From Verrucomicrobiia bacterium (lineage in GTDB: Bacteria; Verrucomicrobiota; Verrucomicrobiia; JABWAM01), in NCBI GenBank assembly GCA_013360985.1, contig JABWAM010000027.1:1-15651 (forward strand): a stretch of 15,651 nucleotides of DNA, written 5' to 3'. Below the pieces are notes generated by a model. The model saw only the letters and a program-made list of their open reading frames with translations, was not told the DNA's origin and did not search any database. Below, piece after piece: positions 1 through 6,545 of this stretch; position 1 is the first letter of the stretch, and every line of letters begins with the position of its first letter. The position numbers and the translations under genes were made by a program.

Positions 1-1
1 C

Positions 2-1078
2 GTCGCGCGCGTGCGCGAAGCGGCCGAAGCGGCGAAGCGCGCGCTGTCTGAGAAAGAGGAAGTCGAGGTGGCCCTCCCCTTTCTCGCGCCGAACTTCAGC
101 TTCGCCGCGCGCGTCTCCCGGGCGAAGCTCGAGGCGCTCACGCGCGATCTCGTGGAGCGCACGCGCGCCAACTGTTTGCGCGCGCTCGCCGACGCCAAGC
201 TGAAGCCGGAGGACCTTGCCGAGGTCGTTCTCGTCGGAGGACAGACCCGCATGCCGCTTGTTCGGAGCCTCGTGCGCGAGGTGTTTGGACGCGAACCGAA
301 CGTCCAAATCAATCCCGACGAGGCGGTCGCCCTCGGGGCGGCGATCCAAGCGGAGATCCTTTCCGGCGGCTTTCAAGGCATGCTCCTGCTGGACGTCACC
401 CCGCTTTCGCTCGGGATCGAGACGTTCGGCGGACTGATGAACATCATCATTCCGCGCAACTCGACGATCCCGATCAAGGCGGGCGAAATGTTCACCACCG
501 CCGTGGACAACCAGCGCTCGATGCTCATCCATGTCCTCCAAGGCGAACGCGAGCTGGCCAAGGACAACTGGTCGCTGGGACGTTTCGAGTTGGCCTTCGC
601 GCCCGCCCCGAAGGGCGTGCCGCGCGTCGGCGTCCAGTTCGAGATCGACGCCAACGGCATCCTTCACGTCCTGGCCCGCGACGTGAAGACCGGCGCCGAG
701 AAGATCGTGGAGATGCAGTCGGCGGTGGATGTTTCGGATGAGGCCGTCGAGAAGATGATCTCTGAATCGTTGGAGCACGCCTTCGACGATCTTGCGCAAC
801 GGCAGTGGATCGACGCGAAGATCAAGGCGGGCGACATGCTCAAAGCGACGCGACATGCGCTCGGCGAAGTCGGCGCGACGCTCGCCGCCGCCGAACGCGC
901 CGCGATCGAAGCGGCGCTCCGCGGGGTCGAGGAGGCCCTCGGCACTGAAGACCCGAAAACGAAGGTCGGCAACGCGAACCTTCTCAAGCAGGCGAATGGC
1001 GCGTTGGACGACGCCACGCAGCGCCTCGCGAGCGTCATGATGGATTCGGCGCTCGCCCGCGCCGCGAAGGCGTCGTGA
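2..1078 (+). CDS. Hsp70-family chaperone (DnaK/HscA type), C-terminal part
   Basis: The gene is cut by the left edge; the frame is open from base 2 and 358 residues are visible. They cover the end of the ATPase domain (VGGQTRMP at about residues 78-85, NPDEAVA at 104-110), the peptide-binding beta domain (DVTPLSLGIET from about 131, VLQGERELAKDN, then EIDANGILHV) and a helical lid from about 240 to the end. The beta domain reads like DnaK. The lid (HAFDDLAQRQ, AERAAIE, LDDATQRLAS) resembles HscA, the Fe-S assembly Hsp70, and the acidic disordered DnaK tail is absent. The family refolds proteins or hands Fe-S clusters to targets in the cytoplasm using ATP. A Fe-S type MIP18 gene lies 2 kb downstream, which weakly favours an HscA-like role. 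The Hsp70 assignment is certain; DnaK versus HscA is open because most of the ATPase domain is outside the window. Confidence 0.9.
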   Translation, partial: VARVREAAEAAKRALSEKEEVEVALPFLAPNFSFAARVSRAKLEALTRDLVERTRANCLRALADAKLKPEDLAEVVLVGGQTRMPLVRSLVREVFGREPNVQINPDEAVALGAAIQAEILSGGFQGMLLLDVTPLSLGIETFGGLMNIIIPRNSTIPIKAGEMFTTAVDNQRSMLIHVLQGERELAKDNWSLGRFELAFAPAPKGVPRVGVQFEIDANGILHVLARDVKTGAEKIVEMQSAVDVSDEAVEKMISESLEHAFDDLAQRQWIDAKIKAGDMLKATRHALGEVGATLAAAERAAIEAALRGVEEALGTEDPKTKVGNANLLKQANGALDDATQRLASVMMDSALARAAKAS

Positions 1079-1094
1079 GTCTCGAGATGGGCCG

Positions 1095-1117
1095 GGAGCG
1101 GAGAAGCTGGTCGCTCC
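1095..1117 (+). terminator. Possible 3' hairpin after the Hsp70 gene
   Basis: GGAGCG (1095-1100) and CGCTCC (1112-1117) form a perfect 6-bp stem with an 11-nt loop, starting 17 nt after the Hsp70 stop codon. No T-run follows, so this is at best a weak or Rho-assisted terminator. Short GC-rich stems are common by chance in such DNA. Confidence 0.25.
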
Positions 1118-1185
1118 GGAAACGTTTCGGGGCGTCGCGCGCGCAGCGGGGGGCTCCCTCCGTCTTGTGCGAAATTCGAGTTCCG

Positions 1186-1206
1186 GAGATTTTTCAGGAA
1201 AATCTC
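1186..1206. promoter_or_regulatory. Perfect 8-bp inverted repeat, candidate operator
   Basis: GAGATTTT (1186-1193) and AAAATCTC (1199-1206) are exact reverse complements separated by TCAGG. The AT-rich arms stand out in a GC-rich genome. The repeat ends 2 bp before the palindrome that carries the FNR-type site and lies 54 bp upstream of the DUF2249 gene. It could be the site of a second regulator or an mRNA hairpin. It is not a clear terminator, because no T-tract follows on either strand. I do not recognise it as a known motif; it does not match the NsrR consensus well. Confidence 0.5.
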
Positions 1207-1208
1207 GT

Positions 1209-1226
1209 CCTTGACCTCGGTCAAGG
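1209..1226. promoter_or_regulatory. CRP/FNR-superfamily operator (TTGA-N6-TCAA)
   Basis: CCTTGACC-TC-GGTCAAGG is a perfect 8+8 palindrome. Its core, TTGAC-CTCG-GTCAA (1211-1224), fits the TTGA-N6-TCAA pattern bound by FNR, DNR, NnrR and related regulators. The centre is between 1217 and 1218. A -10-like hexamer GAGAAT lies at 1248-1253. FNR-type class II activation (site at -41.5) would put the transcription start at about 1259, next to the ATG at 1260, which implies a nearly leaderless mRNA. The motif and spacing are seen in the sequence; the regulator identity is inferred, and no regulator gene lies in the window. Confidence 0.65.
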
Positions 1227-1259
1227 CGGCGGCGGCGGGAGTTGTGCGAGAATCAGGGC

Positions 1260-1775
1260 ATGAACGCGACGCAAGAAGCGCTTCTCGACGTGCGCGAAGA
1301 CCTTCGCGCGGGACGGCATCCCTTGGGGCGGATCATGGAGGTCGCCAAACCGCTGGCGCCGGGACAGAAGCTCCGGCTCGTCACCCCTTTTCAGCCCGTG
1401 CCGCTTTTCGCGGTGCTAGGCGATTTGGGTTTCACCTATGAGTGCACGGAGATCGCGCCGGACCATTGGGAGACCCTCTTCACGCGGAAGGAAGCGGCCG
1501 GCGCGCCGCCGAAGGCGTCGCCCGACGGTCGAGCCGCCGCCGCATCATCACCGGCGGCCCAGCCGGTCGAGGTGGACGCGCGCGGTTTGGAGCCTCCGGA
1601 GCCGATGGTGCGAATTCTCGGCGAACTGGAGAAGCTCGGCGCGGGCGGGACGCTGCGCGCGATCACGGATCGCCGGCCGGTGCATCTCCTTGGCATTCTT
1701 GACCAGCGCGGCGTCGCGCACACCGGCTCCGCGCAGCCCGATGGGAGCTGGGTGACGGAAATTCGGAAAGGATGA
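1260..1775 (+). CDS. Two-domain DUF2249 protein
   Basis: This is a 171-residue soluble protein with two related halves. Residues about 8-75 (REDLRAGRHPLGRIMEVAKPL, then LRLVTPFQPVPLF) and about 103-170 (VEVDARGLEPPEPMVRIL, then LRAITDRRPVHLLGIL) both follow the DUF2249 pattern, which has a TusA/SirA-like fold. An Ala/Pro-rich linker at about 77-102 joins them. The biochemical role of the family is not established; members often sit beside hemerythrin-like, NnrS/NorB-like and DUF59 genes in nitrosative-stress or respiration clusters. I chose the ATG at 1260 over an in-frame TTG at 1242 because homology begins after it. There is no clear Shine-Dalgarno, which fits the nearly leaderless transcript suggested by the upstream FNR-type site. 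It is the first gene of a likely three-gene unit. I see no catalytic Cys of the TusA CPxP type. Confidence 0.8.
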   Translation: MNATQEALLDVREDLRAGRHPLGRIMEVAKPLAPGQKLRLVTPFQPVPLFAVLGDLGFTYECTEIAPDHWETLFTRKEAAGAPPKASPDGRAAAASSPAAQPVEVDARGLEPPEPMVRILGELEKLGAGGTLRAITDRRPVHLLGILDQRGVAHTGSAQPDGSWVTEIRKG

Positions 1776-1873
1776 ACGCGGAATGAGGCGCGCGGGAGAG
1801 ACGTCTCGCCGCCCGGCGGCGGGTGGCGCGAGCGTTCGCGCGTGAGGGTGCGCGGTTTTCGCGTCAACCCGGC

Positions 1874-3163
1874 ATGAATCCTCCGATGCATGCGCCTGCG
1901 ACCGGGGTCGCGATGCGCTTCGTGCTTTTCGGGCTCGCCTGCCTGACGAGTGCGGCGGTCTGGCTGCTCGTCGAGCCGGAGATCCTCACCGCGCATCATT
2001 ATCGTCCGCATACGGTCGCGTGGGCGCATCTCGTCGTGCTGGGGTTCATCCTCTCGGTGATCGCGGGGGCGCTCTATCAGATCGCGCCGGTCGCGATGGA
2101 AACGAAGCTTTACAGCGCGCGGCTCGCCGAGTTCCATTTCGTGGCGCACTTTCTCGGCGTGGGGTTCATGGTGCCGTTTTTTACGGTGTGGGACCTCAAG
2201 CAGGTAGGGCATGGCGGCTCCCTGGTCTTTCTCGGCATGCTCATCTTCGTGGGGAACATCGCGCGCACGCTGAATCGCGCGCCGAGGCCCGATGTGGTCG
2301 GGGCGTTCATCGCCTCCTCCATGCTCTGGCTCTTCCTGACGATGGGAGCGGGGCTGACGATCGCGACGAACAAGTTTTGGCCGTTCCTGCCCGGATCTCA
2401 GTTGAACTGGATGTATGCGCACGCGCACCTCGGGGTGGGCGGTGTCTTCATCAACTTGACGGCGGGGGTCTCGCTGCGGCTGGCGCCGATGTTCACCCTC
2501 TCGGAAATCCGGAGCGCGGCGCGGGCGTGGTGGGCCTTCGCCCTGGTGAACCTCGGCGTCGCGGGGCTCTTTTGGGCGATCGTCTCGGGATCTCCGCCGG
2601 CGCAACGCGCCTTCGGAGGCGTCCTCGTCGTCGGGCTCGGCGTCTATGGAGCGGAGCTCCGCGCGATCTTCGCGGCGCGCAAACGGCGGCGGCTCGACTG
2701 GGGGTTGTGGCAGTTCTTTTTCGCGGTAGCGACCCTCGCGCCGGTGGCGATCGTGGGACTGGCGATCGTGAGCCCGGTGGCCTTTCGTCCCGAGACCCTG
2801 GAGCGTTGGCAGACCGGATACGCCCTCCTCGCGTTGCTGGGGGTGATCGTGCCCGCGATCCTCGGGATGCTGCAAAAAATCCTTCCGTTCCTCATTTGGC
2901 AGAGGGTTTACGCCCCGTTCATCGGGCGACGGCCGGTTCCCTCGCTCGGACAACTCTCCTCTGAATCCATTCAAGGCGCCGTTTTTTGGAGCTATCTCGT
3001 CGCGTTGGTTGCGCTGTTGGCCGCGGCGATTTCCGGCTCGAATGGACTGGCGCGCGGCGCGGCGGCGATTTGGCTCGCCGTCGTGGCGCTTTTCCTCGTC
3101 AATGCGGGGCAGATCCTTGGACACTGGTTTCGCCCGAGGACCTGCCTCGCGCGCTCCCCTTGA
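1874..3163 (+). CDS. Polytopic His-rich membrane protein, NnrS/CcoN-like
   Basis: This is a 429-residue inner-membrane protein with about 11-12 hydrophobic segments. Histidines cluster in the first half: H41/H42, H46, H52 in WAHLVVLGF, H88/H92 in FHFVAH, and H183/H185 in YAHAHLGVGG. Such helix-borne HAHLG and AHLxxLGF patterns occur in NnrS and in proteins annotated as cbb3-type oxidase subunit I, and they suggest heme or metal ligation. The second half lacks the CuB/heme histidines of a true heme-copper oxidase, so I do not call it an oxidase or NO reductase. I chose the ATG at 1874; GTG 1823 and ATGs 1886 and 1913 are alternatives, and none has a strong Shine-Dalgarno. It lies 98 bp after the DUF2249 gene and 2 bp before the MIP18 gene, so co-transcription is likely. 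A role in NO tolerance or respiration is inference from neighbours and family. Confidence 0.7.
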   Translation: MNPPMHAPATGVAMRFVLFGLACLTSAAVWLLVEPEILTAHHYRPHTVAWAHLVVLGFILSVIAGALYQIAPVAMETKLYSARLAEFHFVAHFLGVGFMVPFFTVWDLKQVGHGGSLVFLGMLIFVGNIARTLNRAPRPDVVGAFIASSMLWLFLTMGAGLTIATNKFWPFLPGSQLNWMYAHAHLGVGGVFINLTAGVSLRLAPMFTLSEIRSAARAWWAFALVNLGVAGLFWAIVSGSPPAQRAFGGVLVVGLGVYGAELRAIFAARKRRRLDWGLWQFFFAVATLAPVAIVGLAIVSPVAFRPETLERWQTGYALLALLGVIVPAILGMLQKILPFLIWQRVYAPFIGRRPVPSLGQLSSESIQGAVFWSYLVALVALLAAAISGSNGLARGAAAIWLAVVALFLVNAGQILGHWFRPRTCLARSP

Positions 3164-3165
3164 AC

Positions 3166-3480
3166 ATGAACCCGACCCCGACCTCCCCCGAACTCGACAC
3201 CGCTTGGGCGCGGCTGCGCACCGTGATCGACCCCGAGATTGGATTGAACCTTGTGGATCTCGGCCTCGTCTATTCGGTTGAACTGAAGGAGGGCGCGCTC
3301 GACGTGGCAATCACGCTCACGACGCGCGGCTGTCCGATGCACGACATGATCGTCGAAGGCTGCCGCCGCGCGCTCGAAGGAATTCCCGGTGTGCGAGAAT
3401 CGAACATCCACGTCGTCTGGGATCCGCCCTGGAATCCCGAGATGATGAGCGCGGAAGCGAAGCGCCAGTTGGGGCGATAA
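3166..3480 (+). CDS. MIP18/DUF59 Fe-S assembly protein (PaaD/SufT-like)
   Basis: This is a 104-residue single-domain protein of the MIP18 (DUF59) family. The hallmarks are DPEIGLNLVDLGLVYSV (residues 22-38), the conserved cysteine C56 in TTRGCPMHD, and the C-terminal WDPPWNPEMMS (85-95). The family helps mature Fe-S proteins (SufT, PaaD, eukaryotic MIP18), with the single Cys as the key residue. The ATG at 3166 follows the stop of the membrane protein gene by two bases (TGA-AC-ATG), which indicates translational coupling; no Shine-Dalgarno is visible. An upstream in-frame extension would overlap the membrane gene and is not credible. In this context it may serve the cofactor of a redox or NO-responsive target, but that is inference. 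Confidence 0.88.
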   Translation: MNPTPTSPELDTAWARLRTVIDPEIGLNLVDLGLVYSVELKEGALDVAITLTTRGCPMHDMIVEGCRRALEGIPGVRESNIHVVWDPPWNPEMMSAEAKRQLGR

Positions 3481-3485
3481 CCGGG

Positions 3486-3504
3486 GCGGCGCCGCGCGCG
3501 CCGC
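3486..3504. terminator. Hairpin between convergent genes
   Basis: GCGGCGC (3486-3492) and GCGCCGC (3498-3504) form a perfect 7-bp stem with a CGCGC loop. It fills most of the 28-bp gap between two convergent stop codons, where a bidirectional terminator is expected. No real T-run follows, and the motif is pure G/C, so the call rests on position and stem only. Confidence 0.4.
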
Positions 3505-3508
3505 GTCC

Positions 3509-4228
3509 CTATTTGGCGGGCGTGGCGTCCTTCGCCGCGGCGTCGGCGTCTTCGCTCGGCTTGTTCACCGTGCGTTCGCCGGTGAAGAACTCCTCCATGT
3601 CGGCGCCGATCTCGAGGAAGGTGTCTTCGATGTTGCCTCCCAGGCTCTTGCGGGAGGCATCTTGATATCGCGGCGAGCGAATTTTGAGATCCACGATCTC
3701 GACGACTTTGCCGGTCGTCGCGGAGATTTTCATCGTCCCGAGGCGCGAATCTTTTTCGTCGTACCAATCGAAGGTCCAGATCGGGCTCACTTCTCCTTCG
3801 TGCGGTTTTTCGAGGAGGACGTTGAGCGCATGGAGGGGGATCCCGCTTTCCCGCGCGCACTTCTCGATGAACCGGATGCACTTCTCGGAGTCGTACTTCA
3901 GTTCCTCGGGGCGAATGACGTAACGGCGGTCGCCGCCGTCGAAGATGTTTCCCGGCTCGACGTTACGGACCATCTCGGGCCCGATCATCTGCACGGCGCG
4001 CACCTTGAGGAAGAGGGATTCGTCGAAGAAGCGGATCCACCAGTAGCGCGGCCGCAGCTTGGCATTCTCGCAGCGCATCGAGAGGAAGTTCGCGCCGACT
4101 GCGTCGCCGAGTTGTTTGCGCGCGAGGGAGAGCGTCTCGAAGGCGGTCAGGGGTTTGTCGGCGGGCGCGGCGAAGGCCGTGGCGGAGGAGAGGAGGAGGG
4201 CGGCGAGAAAGAGGCGAAGCATCGTCAT
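3509..4228 (-). CDS. Secreted protein of unknown function
   Basis: I do not recognise this 239-residue protein. It begins with a clear Sec signal peptide (MTMLRLFLAALLLSSATAFA, probable cleavage before A21-P22). The mature part is mixed and hydrophilic, with three cysteines (C53, C117, C124), an aromatic RYWWIRFFDE at 60-69 and a stretch at about 150-178 (WTFDWYDEKD, then ISATTGKVVEI) that recalls the strand-turn of PepSY-like domains. The last 20 residues are low-complexity and rich in Ala, Asp and Lys. Two starts are possible: ATG 4228 or ATG 4222. An AAAGG lies 2 nt before the first and 8 nt before the second, so 4222 has the better spacing. The gene is 129 bp downstream of gpmI in the same direction, but a likely terminator lies between them. 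A periplasmic location is well supported; function is unknown. Confidence 0.75.
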   Translation of the reverse strand: MTMLRLFLAALLLSSATAFAAPADKPLTAFETLSLARKQLGDAVGANFLSMRCENAKLRPRYWWIRFFDESLFLKVRAVQMIGPEMVRNVEPGNIFDGGDRRYVIRPEELKYDSEKCIRFIEKCARESGIPLHALNVLLEKPHEGEVSPIWTFDWYDEKDSRLGTMKISATTGKVVEIVDLKIRSPRYQDASRKSLGGNIEDTFLEIGADMEEFFTGERTVNKPSEDADAAAKDATPAK

Positions 4229-4340
4229 GGCCTTTCGCTTACCACGCCCCGGACGCCCTCGCAAACTCAAACCGCGTAGGCCCGCGATTTCCAGAACCGG
4301 AGCGCGGGAGGAAGCGTCCGTCACGCGCGCCGGGCGAAAT

Positions 4341-4356
4341 CCGTCGCGCCCGACGG
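4341..4356 (-). terminator. Probable intrinsic terminator of gpmI
   Basis: Read on the minus strand, CCGTCG-GGCG-CGACGG is a perfect 6-bp stem with a 4-nt loop, starting one base after the gpmI TAA. An A-rich stretch (GAAATAAA) precedes it and ATTTCG follows. On the plus strand the same hairpin is followed by TTTATTTCTT, so it also has good terminator form in that direction. The short minus-strand T-tract makes termination of gpmI plausible but perhaps incomplete. Confidence 0.5.
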
Positions 4357-4357
4357 T

Positions 4358-5929
4358 TTATTTCTTCAGCAGGCTTTGACCCGTCATTTCTTGCGGCGGC
4401 GGGTGCCCCATCATTTGGAGGAGCGTCGGCGCGAGATCGGCGAGACGCCCGCCTTCGCGCAAGGTGGCGCCCTTGAAGCGGTTGTCCACGACGATCGCCT
4501 CCACGTCGTTGAGGGTGTGGCTCGTGTGGGGACAGCGATGGACGGGATCCCACATCTGTTCGCAATTTCCGTGGTCGGCGGCGACCAGGGCCGCGCCGCC
4601 GGCGCGACGGAGCGCGTCGAGGATCCGCCCCACGCATGCGTCCACGGTTTCCACCGCGCGGATCGCTGCGGCGAGCGAGCCGGTGTGACCCACCATGTCG
4701 GGATTGGCGAAGTTGATGACGAGGAGGTCGTCTGTGCCCGCCGCGATCCGTTGCACGGCCTCCTCGCAGACTCCGTGCGCCGACATCTCGGGCTGAAGGT
4801 CGTAAGTGGGCACCTTCGGCGACGGCACGATCCGTCGCTCCTCGCCCGCGAACGGGTCATCGCGGTAATCGTTGAAAAAGAAGGTCACGTGCGGATATTT
4901 CTCCGTCTCCGCGCAGCGGAACTGCCGCAGGCCGAGGCGGCTCACGTGCATCCCGAGGATGTTTTCCATCTTCGGCGGTTTGAAGAAGAGGGGATGAACC
5001 TCCAGGCCGGGTTCGTACTGGGTCATCGTCGCGAACCACAGGTCGAGCTTTTTCTTCCTCGGGAATCCCGCGAAATCGGGTTGGACGAACGCGCGCGTCA
5101 GCTCGCGCGGGCGGTCGCCGCGGAAATTGAAGAAGAGGACCGCGTCGCCGTCGCGCACCGTCGCGAGCGGGGCCCCGTCCGCTCCCGCGATGCAGATGGC
5201 CGGCACGAACTCGTCGCCGCGCATCGTCGGGCGGCTCGGGTTCGCGTAGTAGGCCTCGAGCGCCGCCGTCGCGCTCGTCGCGCGCTGAGAGGCGCCGTCC
5301 GTCAGCGCTTCGTAGGCTTCCCGGACGCGTTCCCAGCGCTGATCGCGGTCCATCGCGTAATACCGCCCGCAGACGCTCGCGATTTTGCCAAGTCCGATCG
5401 CGCCGCAGCGCCGCTCGATCTGTTGGACGAACCCGAGGCCCGAAGTTGGCGCCGTGTCGCGTCCGTCGGTGAAGGCGTGGATGAAGACCTCCGCGAGCCC
5501 GGCGCGTTTCGCGAACTCCACGCATCCCATCAGGTGGTCGATCGTCGCGTGGACTCCGGCGTCGGAGATCAGCCCCATGAGGTGCAGTTTTCCTCCGCGA
5601 TTCTTGACGAACTCGACGGCGCCCCGCGCCGCCGGGTTTTCGAAAAACTCTCCGCTCGCGATCGCCTTATCGATGCGCACGATCTCCTGATCCACGATTC
5701 GTCCCGCGCCGATATTTTGGTGTCCCACCTCGCTGTTTCCCATCACGCCCCTCGGCAGGCCGACGTCGAGTCCGCAGGTCTTGATCAACGCGTGCGGATA
5801 TTCCCGCATCAGGCGGTCGTCGACGGGGCGCCGCGCCTGCTTCACGGCGTTGAACGCGTCCTGCGAGGGATCGGGATTGCTCCCCCAGCCGTCGCGGATG
5901 ATGAGGGCGACCGGGCGCGGGGGCTTCAT
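4358..5929 (-). CDS. gpmI: 2,3-bisphosphoglycerate-independent phosphoglycerate mutase
   Basis: GpmI interconverts 3- and 2-phosphoglycerate in glycolysis and gluconeogenesis through a phosphoserine intermediate, using two metal ions (usually Mn). The 523-residue protein is full length and keeps the alkaline-phosphatase-fold metal sites: D13 in DGWG, the phosphorylated Ser66 in MGNSEVGHQNIGAGR, D411 and H415 in NPDMVGHTG, D452/H453 in ADHGN, and H471 in SHTLN. Substrate-binding parts are present too: H127, DGRD (155-158), R189 in CGRYYAMDRDQRW, NFRGDRPR (268-275) and K344 in EKYPHVTFFFN. Its ATG overlaps the ridA stop as ATGA, so it is probably translationally coupled to ridA. The enzyme is cytoplasmic. 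No broken motif is seen. Confidence 0.97.
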   Translation of the reverse strand: MKPPRPVALIIRDGWGSNPDPSQDAFNAVKQARRPVDDRLMREYPHALIKTCGLDVGLPRGVMGNSEVGHQNIGAGRIVDQEIVRIDKAIASGEFFENPAARGAVEFVKNRGGKLHLMGLISDAGVHATIDHLMGCVEFAKRAGLAEVFIHAFTDGRDTAPTSGLGFVQQIERRCGAIGLGKIASVCGRYYAMDRDQRWERVREAYEALTDGASQRATSATAALEAYYANPSRPTMRGDEFVPAICIAGADGAPLATVRDGDAVLFFNFRGDRPRELTRAFVQPDFAGFPRKKKLDLWFATMTQYEPGLEVHPLFFKPPKMENILGMHVSRLGLRQFRCAETEKYPHVTFFFNDYRDDPFAGEERRIVPSPKVPTYDLQPEMSAHGVCEEAVQRIAAGTDDLLVINFANPDMVGHTGSLAAAIRAVETVDACVGRILDALRRAGGAALVAADHGNCEQMWDPVHRCPHTSHTLNDVEAIVVDNRFKGATLREGGRLADLAPTLLQMMGHPPPQEMTGQSLLKK

Positions 5930-6333
5930 CGCGACTCGGGCGCATCGGCATCCAGGGCGACGACGCAGTCGATTTCCACGTCGAAGCCCAGGAGCTGGCA
6001 GCCGATCGTGGAGCGGGTGGGCGGATTTTTCCCGAAAAATTTCGCGTACACTTCGTTCATCGCGGCGAACGTTTCCGGAGTGAGCGGCTGGAGATAGACC
6101 CGACAGTTCGCCACGCGGTCCATCTTTCCGCCCGCCGCCTCCACGATCGTTTGGATGTTGAGGAGCACGCGCTCCGTTTGCTGCGCGATGGTTCCCCGTT
6201 CCATCTTGCCCGTGGACGGATTGAGAGGCACCTGGCCGGAGACGAAGAGCAGGCGACCGGAGACGATGGCGCCGAGAGAGTAGGGGCCGACGGCGCGCGG
6301 GCCGCCGGAGACTTCGCGAACAAGAGTTTTCAT
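5926..6333 (-). CDS. ridA: RidA-family enamine/imine deaminase
   Basis: RidA hydrolyses reactive enamines and imines such as 2-aminoacrylate, made by PLP enzymes, to keto acids and ammonia, protecting other PLP enzymes. The 135-residue protein is of normal length. It shows PYSLG (17-21), the LLFVSGQVPLNP core (28-39), the substrate-binding Arg107 in PPTRST and Glu120 in GFDVEIDCVV, matching the Arg105/Glu120 pair known from RidA/TdcF. I chose the ATG at 6333; a GGAGAA lies about 11 nt upstream, and the longer in-frame extension to 6423 is Arg/Pro-rich and not conserved in style. It is the first gene of a ridA-gpmI pair with a 4-bp ATGA overlap. The family has several subgroups, so the exact substrate is unproven. 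Confidence 0.92.
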   Translation of the reverse strand: MKTLVREVSGGPRAVGPYSLGAIVSGRLLFVSGQVPLNPSTGKMERGTIAQQTERVLLNIQTIVEAAGGKMDRVANCRVYLQPLTPETFAAMNEVYAKFFGKNPPTRSTIGCQLLGFDVEIDCVVALDADAPESR

Positions 6334-6535
6334 CGGCAAGAAGGTTCTCCGCCTCGCGGGAGGAGGGTCAAGGGAAAAGGCGCGACCCGCACCCCGCGCC
6401 AGGGCGTCGCTCCGATTTCTCATAAGGGAAGCTCTCCCCAGCGGAGCGGTCCTACGGATTTGCCGGCATCACTGCGGCGGCGGCCGCGCCGATGCGGAAA
6501 AGGTGCTTGCGCCGGTAGCCGTTCTGATGCTCGAT

Positions 6536-6545
6536 TAAACGTTTA
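6536..6545. promoter_or_regulatory. AAACGTTT palindrome touching a start codon
   Basis: TAAACGTTTA is a perfect 10-bp palindrome whose last base is the A of the ATG of the oxidoreductase gene. The AAACGTTT core is typical of LacI-family operator centres. No Shine-Dalgarno is seen before this ATG, so the mRNA may be leaderless and the palindrome may overlap the promoter. The same 8-mer core occurs at 1120-1127. No regulator gene is present nearby. Confidence 0.4.

Noticed and set aside
1798..1821. GAGACGTCTC and CGCCGCC-C-GGCGGCG palindromes between the DUF2249 and membrane protein genes
   Set aside because: Short G/C-dominated repeats with no promoter or T-tract; too likely by chance to call.
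1874..3163. Calling the membrane protein a cbb3 oxidase or NorB NO reductase
   Set aside because: The second half lacks the CuB/FeB and heme histidines, so only a distant likeness is supported.
1436..3310. 624-codon open frame on the minus strand opposite the membrane protein and MIP18 genes
   Set aside because: It is Arg/Pro/Glu-rich with no domain and lies antisense to clear genes; high GC suppresses stop codons.
4376..6097. 573-codon plus-strand open frame opposite gpmI
   Set aside because: Antisense to a gene with all catalytic motifs intact; composition is an Arg/Val/His-rich shadow.
6379..6400. GGCGCG...CGCGCC hairpin upstream of ridA as an operator
   Set aside because: Only a 6-bp pure G/C stem with a 10-nt spacer; expected often in this DNA.
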